11,578 bases of DNA from the NCBI GenBank assembly GCA_030040395.1, contig JASHTU010000290.1:1-11578 (forward strand), read 5' to 3'. The notes under the pieces were generated by a model. It was not told the DNA's origin. It ran no database searches and saw only the letters and a program-made list of their open reading frames with translations. Positions within the stretch are counted from its first letter, which is position 1; every line of letters begins with the position of its first letter. Below are positions 7,069 through 11,578 of this stretch, piece by piece. This DNA is from Acidobacteriaceae bacterium (GTDB taxonomy: Bacteria > Acidobacteriota > Terriglobia > Terriglobales > Acidobacteriaceae). Position numbers and translations under genes: made by a program.

Positions 7069-7341
7069 TTATGCGCGCTTGGCGCTATTGCGCGCGGTTG
7101 CGGCGGCCGATTCGCCCTTGATGGCCGATTCGATGTGTTGCCAGACTTCGTCGGGGGGCTCGACGATGGGGAACAGCTGGCGGGCGGCCTCGGCGATGGT
7201 TTCGAGGTCGGCGAGGAGAGCCCGGCAGAGCTCGCAGGTCTGCATGTGGGGATGGTTGGCGACATCCTCGCCCGAGCCGATCAGCTCCGGCAGATGGGCC
7301 TGGAACTCGACGCAACTCCGATTACCGGGATCGCCGCTCAT
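7069..7341 (-). CDS. Small soluble anti-sigma factor of the zinc-binding ZAS (zf-HC2) type
   Basis: This 90-residue protein probably binds and silences the sigma factor encoded just upstream. It carries the ZAS zinc signature H-x3-C-x2-C (H32, C36, C39), with C10 as a likely fourth ligand. That is the same order and near-same spacing as the zinc ligands C11, H37, C41 and C44 of the redox-sensing anti-sigma factor RsrA. A helical stretch follows (about 40-57), then PPDEVWQHIESAI (62-74). There is no membrane segment, so it should act in the cytoplasm. The ATG at 7341-7339 overlaps the TGA of the sigma gene (ATGA), so the two are translationally coupled, the classic arrangement for such pairs. 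The C-terminal tail is short, Ala-rich and basic. What releases the sigma factor is not shown by the sequence; thiol oxidation is one inferred option. Confidence 0.82.
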   Translation of the reverse strand: MSGDPGNRSCVEFQAHLPELIGSGEDVANHPHMQTCELCRALLADLETIAEAARQLFPIVEPPDEVWQHIESAIKGESAAATARNSAKRA

Positions 7342-8126
7342 AACTCGGCCTCCTGGGGAAGATGGGAGCGTAAAGCATCGCGCAGTTTGAGGCGCGCCTT
7401 ATGCAACTGCGATTTGCTATTGCCGATGGAGCAATCGAGCATGCCTGCAATCTCATTATGCTCGAAGCCCTCGACGTCGTGAAGGATGAAGATGAGGCGG
7501 TAGCCGGCGGGCAGGTCGGCGACAGCGCGTTCGAGGGCGAGGCGGTCGATGGCGCCGGTAAGGGTGAGGTCGGGGGCACCGAAGCTGCGGCCGGGGCCTT
7601 CCTCGGGCGTGGGCTCCATGGCTTCGTCGAGGGAAATGAGGGACAGACCTTTTTTTCTCAATTGCATGAGCACGACGTTGATGGCAAGGCGGTGCAGCCA
7701 GGTGGAAAACGCGGAGTCGCCGCGAAAGGTGGCGATTTTGCGGTGCAACTGGAGGAAGGCCTCCTGGGTGAGGTCCTCGGCCTCGGCGATATTGCCGACC
7801 ATGCGCAAGCAGAGGGAGTATATGCGTCTTTTGTGCAGGGAGTAAAGGCGGGCGAAGGCCTGATGGTCGCCGGCCTGGGCGCGGGCCAGCATTTCGGTCT
7901 CGGGGGACTCGGGCGGGGTCGCGGCAGGAGACGGAGCGGCGCGATCGGCCGCGTGGGGAGCTTCGGCGGCCCCGTTGGCCTGGGGCGGCATGCCGGCAGG
8001 CTGGGGCGGCTTGGCTTCTCCGTTGCTCTGGGGCACCATGACGACCCGTTTGGCCGATTTGGTTTCTTCGTTGCGCAGGGCCGGAGCGGAGACCGGGTCT
8101 TGCGGGGGAAGTGGAGAACGACGCAT
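7338..8126 (-). CDS. ECF-family RNA polymerase sigma factor (RpoE-like) with long Pro/Ala-rich N-terminal extension
   Basis: This is an alternative sigma factor that directs RNA polymerase to a stress-type regulon. In the 262-residue version, region 2 spans about 77-160 (GDHQAFARLYSLHKRRIY; AEDLTQEAFLQLHRKI; FSTWLHRLAINVVLMQLRKK) and region 4 about 195-254 (LERAVADLPAGYRLIFILHD; GFEHNEIAGML; SKSQLHKARLKLRDAL). A long linker between them (about 161-194) is acidic and Pro-rich. The first 76 residues form a low-complexity Pro/Ala/Gln tail that canonical ECF factors of about 190 residues lack. ATG at 8126 was chosen because AAAGGA lies 5 bases upstream. An in-frame ATG at 8180 would add 18 residues but has its purine-rich stretch directly against the start codon. 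The gene overlaps the downstream anti-sigma gene by 4 bases and is divergent from the Omp85 gene. The family is certain; the regulon is unknown. Confidence 0.9.
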   Translation of the reverse strand: MRRSPLPPQDPVSAPALRNEETKSAKRVVMVPQSNGEAKPPQPAGMPPQANGAAEAPHAADRAAPSPAATPPESPETEMLARAQAGDHQAFARLYSLHKRRIYSLCLRMVGNIAEAEDLTQEAFLQLHRKIATFRGDSAFSTWLHRLAINVVLMQLRKKGLSLISLDEAMEPTPEEGPGRSFGAPDLTLTGAIDRLALERAVADLPAGYRLIFILHDVEGFEHNEIAGMLDCSIGNSKSQLHKARLKLRDALRSHLPQEAEL

Positions 8127-8188
8127 GCGCTTCCTTTGGGGAGTTGCTTTCGAGGTTTGGGGCACAACAACCGGCCTCATTCCTCGTT

Positions 8189-8194
8189 AGTATA
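8189..8194 (-). promoter_or_regulatory. Candidate -10 element for the sigma/anti-sigma operon
   Basis: TATACT on the minus strand matches the -10 consensus at 5 of 6 positions; no good -35 is seen at the usual distance. Transcription would begin near 8182, leaving about 56 bases before the preferred ATG at 8126. The alternative ATG at 8180 would then be essentially leaderless. I saw no clear ECF-type autoregulatory promoter (GGAAC-type -35). Confidence 0.3.
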
Positions 8195-8260
8195 AGGGGG
8201 GAGCATCCGGAGCCGCGAGCGCAGACGATCGTTGACCGGTCGCTCCCTCCTGTGAATTGG

Positions 8261-11200
8261 ATGCAATCCAAAGCGGAAACGGGAACGTGCACGGGCATAG
8301 TTCCCTTTGCCTTTGGGAGATGGATTTTGCGGAGCACAGCAGTTCGAGAAAATGGCCGTCATCGGGGTCTTTGCCATTCCGGCCGCCGGCGGCCTGCGTG
8401 GCTTCGCACCAGGCTCCGCGGGGTGGCGTTTTTTCTTCCCTGCTGTGCGATCGCGGCAATTGTGTGTTGGGGCCAGGAGGCTGGCGCGCCCACCGGCGGC
8501 GCTTTGGAGGCCTCGGCCGCAACTCCCCGCGCCGATGCGACGCCGATCTCTGCCGCGGCGGGCACCGAGTTGCGCTGGGCGGGACTTCCTGTTCTGCGCA
8601 TTGGCTTTGAAGGGGTTCCGGCGGAGCGCCTGCAGCCGCTGGCAGGCCATCTGGCCCAGGCGACAGGAAAGCCTTTCAGTTCCACCGCGCTCCGGCAAAG
8701 TCTGCGCCAGCTTTACGCGACCGGGCTGTACGACACCATCGTGGCCGAGGGGGCGCGGGAGGGAGACGGCGTGGCCCTGGTGTTTCGCGGCCAACCGCGG
8801 ATGTTTATCGGCACGGTGAGTGTGGATGGGGCCAAGGGGGCGACGGTCAATGCGCAATTGGAGCGAGCCAGCGAACTGGCGCCGGGTACCCGCTTCACTG
8901 AGGCCAAACTGACGCAGGCCATGGCGCAGATGCGGGCGGCGCTGGCGAATAACAGCTTTCAAGTTCCGGCGATTGAGCAGAAGCTCACGCGGCATCCGGG
9001 GGAGCAGCTTGTGGACATTGCGTTTCACGTCATCTCAGGAGCGCAGGCGCGCGTGGGCGCGGTGGAGGTGAGCGGCGACAGCGGCATGACGGCCGGGGAT
9101 TTCCGCCGGCGCGCGCACTTAAGGAGAGGCTCCCACGTGGATCACGACACGGTGAACCACGCCCTGGACTCGGTGCTGGAGCACTACCAGAAGCAGGAAC
9201 GGCTGGAAGCCGACGTAAAGCTGGCCGCGGAGGAGTACGACGCCAGCTCCAAGCTGGCCAACTTCAGTTTCACGGCCAACCGGGGCCCGGTGGTGCGGGT
9301 GCGGGTGGAAGGCGCGAGCCTGGATCCCGAACGCGTACGCCGGCTCATCCCTATTTACCAAGAGGGGAGCGTGGATGAGGACCTCCTGAACGAAGGCAAC
9401 CGGGGGCTGCGGGACTACTATCAGCGCCTGGGATATTTCGACGTGAAGGTAAATCACAGCGAAGAGTCGCGCGGCGACAAAGAAGTAACGATCGTGTTTA
9501 CGGTGGATCTGGGCGCGCGGCGACGGGTGGAGCGGGTGGCGGTGACCGGGAACCACTACTTCGACGCCGGCACGCTGAAGGACTTGCTGAGCGTACACGC
9601 CGCCAACACCCTGGACCGGCACGGCGCTTACAGCCAGACTTTGGTGATGGGGGACGTAAGCGCGTTGCAGGCGGTTTACCAGAACAACGGCTTTTCCCAA
9701 GTGAAAGTGACGCCCGAGGTGAACACGCCGGAGACAGCGGCGTCCGAGGCGGGCGGGTCGGTAGCCGCCGATCCGCCGGCAACAGCCAAACCAGCTCCGC
9801 TGATCGTGACCTACAAGGTGGACGAGGGACCGCAACTGCGCGTGGGGACAGTGCGGATCGAGGGGAACGCGCACATTGGCACGGACCTGTTGACGCCGCT
9901 GTTGAACACCATTGCCGGCCAGCTGTTCAGCTTGCGGAACCTGGCCGGAGACCGCGACGCGCTGCTGACCCTTTATATGAGCCGGGGATTCGACCAGGTG
10001 GCGGTGAACGTTTCTCAACAGCCGGAGAAGGCGGACGCAAACGAGGTGGATGTGGTCTTTCATGTTGACGAGGGCGAGCAGGTGTTCGTGCGCAAGGTGC
10101 TGTTGACGGGGCTGCAATACACGCGGCCGGCCACGGTGGCGGGCGCGATTGCCATCCATGCCGGCGACCCGCTGAACAACACCGCGCTTTTGGACACGCA
10201 GCGCAATTTGTACGAATACGCGCTGTTCAACGAAGTGAACACGGCCGTGGAAAACCCGGCGGGCAGCGAGGCGTACAAGACGGTGTTGCTGCAGGCTGTG
10301 GAGGCGCGGCGGTGGGCGCTGACCTACGGCTTTGGCTTCGAGGCCCAGACCGGCCAGCCGCAGAACAACTGCCAGGGCGCCTTCGCCGGGGGCGTGAAGT
10401 GCAATCCGAACGGAAAGACGGGCGTGAGCCCGCGGGTGCTGGCTGCGATTACGCGCAACGACCTTTTCGGGCGCGAGCAGTCGGCTTCGCTGCAGGGAAC
10501 GTATGGATTGCTGGAGCAGAGCATCAACCTGCTCTACCAGGTTCCGCGTTTCGAGGGGGCGCGGAATTTCGGCTTCACGTTTTCCGGCGGCTACGCCAAC
10601 TCGCAGGACGTGACCACCTATGTAGCGTCGCGGCTGGACGGAGGATTCAGGTGGAACGAGAGCTTTGCGAGTCCAGGGTCGCTTCTTTCCAAGGCCAACA
10701 CCATGATCTACGAGCTGGATTTCCGCCGCGTGAAAGTGGCTTCGAGCAGCCTGCAGGTGTTTCCCGGCGAGATTCCGGAGCTGGCGACGGCAGTGCGCGT
10801 ATCCGGGCCGGCGTTTACCTGGATTCGCGACACGCGGGACTCGGCGATGGACGCGCACCGCGGCACCTACACGACCTTTCAGGAATTTCTTTCGGCGAAG
10901 CTTTTTGGGGCGCAGGCGGAGTTCGACCGCATCGACACCTCTAACTCGAGCTACTACGGGTTTGATAAGGACCGCATTGTGCTGGCGCGAAACACCCGCT
11001 ACGGGCAGGTGCGGGCGTTCGGGTCGGGCTCGAGCGAGCTGATTCCGCTGCCGGAGCGGCTGTACGCCGGCGGGCCGATTTCGCTGCGCGGCTTTTCACA
11101 GAACGCTGCCGGTCCGCGCGACCCGGAAACCGGCTACCCGGTGGGCGGCGCGGGCGCGCTGATCAACAGCACCGAATTGCGCTTGCCGCCGCCCACGCTG

Positions 11201-11578
11201 CCCTGGCTGGGCAACACGGTGAGCCTCGTGCTGTTTGAAGACATGGGCAACGTGTTCACCGACGCCGGCGACGCCTGGACCAGCGCGGTGCGCGTTCACC
11301 AGCCCGACCGCGATCTGTGCAAGGAGACGGCAACGGTGGGCGATGCGCGGAGCTACGATCCGACAGGGCCGGTGACGTCCACGGGGCAGCAGGGCAAGTG
11401 CAACTTCAACTACTTCTCGGAGACGCCAGGCGTTGGGCTGCGCTACCATACGCCCATCGGCCCGATTCGCTTCGATTTCAGCTATAACCTGAATCCGCCC
11501 ATCTACCCGGTGAACATCAATTACTCGCTTTCGACCCCCGACTCGCAGCCGCACGTGGGCGGGGCACCGCATTTCAAT
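8261..11578 (+). CDS. Omp85/BamA-family outer membrane protein with about seven POTRA domains, C-terminus cut by window edge
   Basis: Omp85 proteins insert beta-barrel proteins into the outer membrane (BamA) or assist related assembly (TamA). About 1106 residues are visible. A basic N-terminal stretch leads to a hydrophobic segment at about 55-71 (VAFFLPCCAIAAIVCW), probably the signal sequence, then an Ala-rich linker. Seven POTRA-like repeats begin near residues 111, 181, 263, 343, 418, 522 and 605, recognised by their first strands (IGTVSVDG, VGAVEVSG, VRVRVEG, VERVAVTGN, VGTVRIEGN, VRKVLLTG). The fifth ends in a Pro/Ala-rich insertion (about 490-513). The 16-strand barrel starts near 684. 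It carries the Omp85 loop-6 motif LRGF (942-945), FEDMGNVF, and the late-strand segment GVGLRYHTPIGPIRFDF (1057-1073). Only a short final strand seems missing. The start is uncertain: ATG 8261 lacks a ribosome-binding site, whereas TTG 8327 has GGGAGA 6 bases upstream. BamA versus TamA cannot be settled without downstream genes. Confidence 0.9.
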   Translation, partial: MQSKAETGTCTGIVPFAFGRWILRSTAVRENGRHRGLCHSGRRRPAWLRTRLRGVAFFLPCCAIAAIVCWGQEAGAPTGGALEASAATPRADATPISAAAGTELRWAGLPVLRIGFEGVPAERLQPLAGHLAQATGKPFSSTALRQSLRQLYATGLYDTIVAEGAREGDGVALVFRGQPRMFIGTVSVDGAKGATVNAQLERASELAPGTRFTEAKLTQAMAQMRAALANNSFQVPAIEQKLTRHPGEQLVDIAFHVISGAQARVGAVEVSGDSGMTAGDFRRRAHLRRGSHVDHDTVNHALDSVLEHYQKQERLEADVKLAAEEYDASSKLANFSFTANRGPVVRVRVEGASLDPERVRRLIPIYQEGSVDEDLLNEGNRGLRDYYQRLGYFDVKVNHSEESRGDKEVTIVFTVDLGARRRVERVAVTGNHYFDAGTLKDLLSVHAANTLDRHGAYSQTLVMGDVSALQAVYQNNGFSQVKVTPEVNTPETAASEAGGSVAADPPATAKPAPLIVTYKVDEGPQLRVGTVRIEGNAHIGTDLLTPLLNTIAGQLFSLRNLAGDRDALLTLYMSRGFDQVAVNVSQQPEKADANEVDVVFHVDEGEQVFVRKVLLTGLQYTRPATVAGAIAIHAGDPLNNTALLDTQRNLYEYALFNEVNTAVENPAGSEAYKTVLLQAVEARRWALTYGFGFEAQTGQPQNNCQGAFAGGVKCNPNGKTGVSPRVLAAITRNDLFGREQSASLQGTYGLLEQSINLLYQVPRFEGARNFGFTFSGGYANSQDVTTYVASRLDGGFRWNESFASPGSLLSKANTMIYELDFRRVKVASSSLQVFPGEIPELATAVRVSGPAFTWIRDTRDSAMDAHRGTYTTFQEFLSAKLFGAQAEFDRIDTSNSSYYGFDKDRIVLARNTRYGQVRAFGSGSSELIPLPERLYAGGPISLRGFSQNAAGPRDPETGYPVGGAGALINSTELRLPPPTLPWLGNTVSLVLFEDMGNVFTDAGDAWTSAVRVHQPDRDLCKETATVGDARSYDPTGPVTSTGQQGKCNFNYFSETPGVGLRYHTPIGPIRFDFSYNLNPPIYPVNINYSLSTPDSQPHVGGAPHFN
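8281..8305. repeat. Inverted repeat GGGAAC-N13-GTTCCC near the Omp85 gene start
   Basis: Two perfect 6-base arms at 8281-8286 and 8300-8305 flank 13 bases. The repeat lies at the very start of the Omp85 gene if its ATG is at 8261, or in its untranslated leader if the TTG at 8327 is used. It could be a protein-binding site in the divergent sigma/Omp85 control region or an RNA hairpin. The match is short enough to be chance. Confidence 0.3.

Noticed and set aside
9119..10858. A 579-codon open frame on the minus strand
   Set aside because: It lies wholly antisense to the Omp85 gene, whose strong motifs prove the coding frame. Long antisense frames are expected in GC-rich coding DNA, and the translation is Arg/His/Val-rich without domain-like features.

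Overview
The window is GC-rich (roughly 60-65% by eye) and reads as ordinary chromosome from a Gram-negative bacterium. The gene content fits Acidobacteriota (class Terriglobia or a relative): an M61 peptidase with a signal peptide, an E. coli-like branched-chain aminotransferase, a long Omp85 protein, an ECF sigma factor with a small ZAS anti-sigma factor, and degenerate 8-bp repeat arrays between genes. The phylum assignment is an inference, because no rRNA or tRNA gene is present to confirm it.

Layout. At 1-1174 (minus) lies the N-terminal part of an exported M61 zinc aminopeptidase, cut by the window edge. A 431-bp divergent spacer follows, holding a candidate promoter and a structured leader. 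Next are ilvE (1606-2547, plus) and a zinc-free quinone-oxidoreductase-like MDR enzyme (2746-3711, plus), which has a degenerate octamer array on each side. The lon protease gene (3886-6321, minus) ends in a good intrinsic terminator and carries an HspR-type (HAIR-like) inverted repeat over its start codon. A gene-free stretch of about 750 bp (6322-7068) contains an 8-bp tandem repeat, a perfect 16-bp palindrome and an AT-rich tract. Then comes a two-gene minus-strand operon: an ECF sigma factor (7338-8126) translationally coupled to a soluble zinc-binding anti-sigma factor (7069-7341). Divergent from it, an Omp85/BamA-family outer-membrane protein with about seven POTRA domains (8261 to the edge) fills the rest and lacks only a short C-terminal piece.

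How the genes relate. Several genes concern protein quality control and the cell envelope: Lon, the sigma/anti-sigma pair, the Omp85 assembly factor and the exported peptidase. The divergent arrangement of the sigma operon and the Omp85 gene suggests, without proof, a regulatory link. ilvE and the MDR enzyme look like independent housekeeping genes. I see no CRISPR array, tRNA, rRNA, insertion sequence, phage or defence gene, and no clearly novel multigene system. The most interesting points are the candidate HspR operator at lon, the extended POTRA train, the RsrA-like ligand pattern in the anti-sigma factor and the shared 8-bp period of the intergenic repeats.
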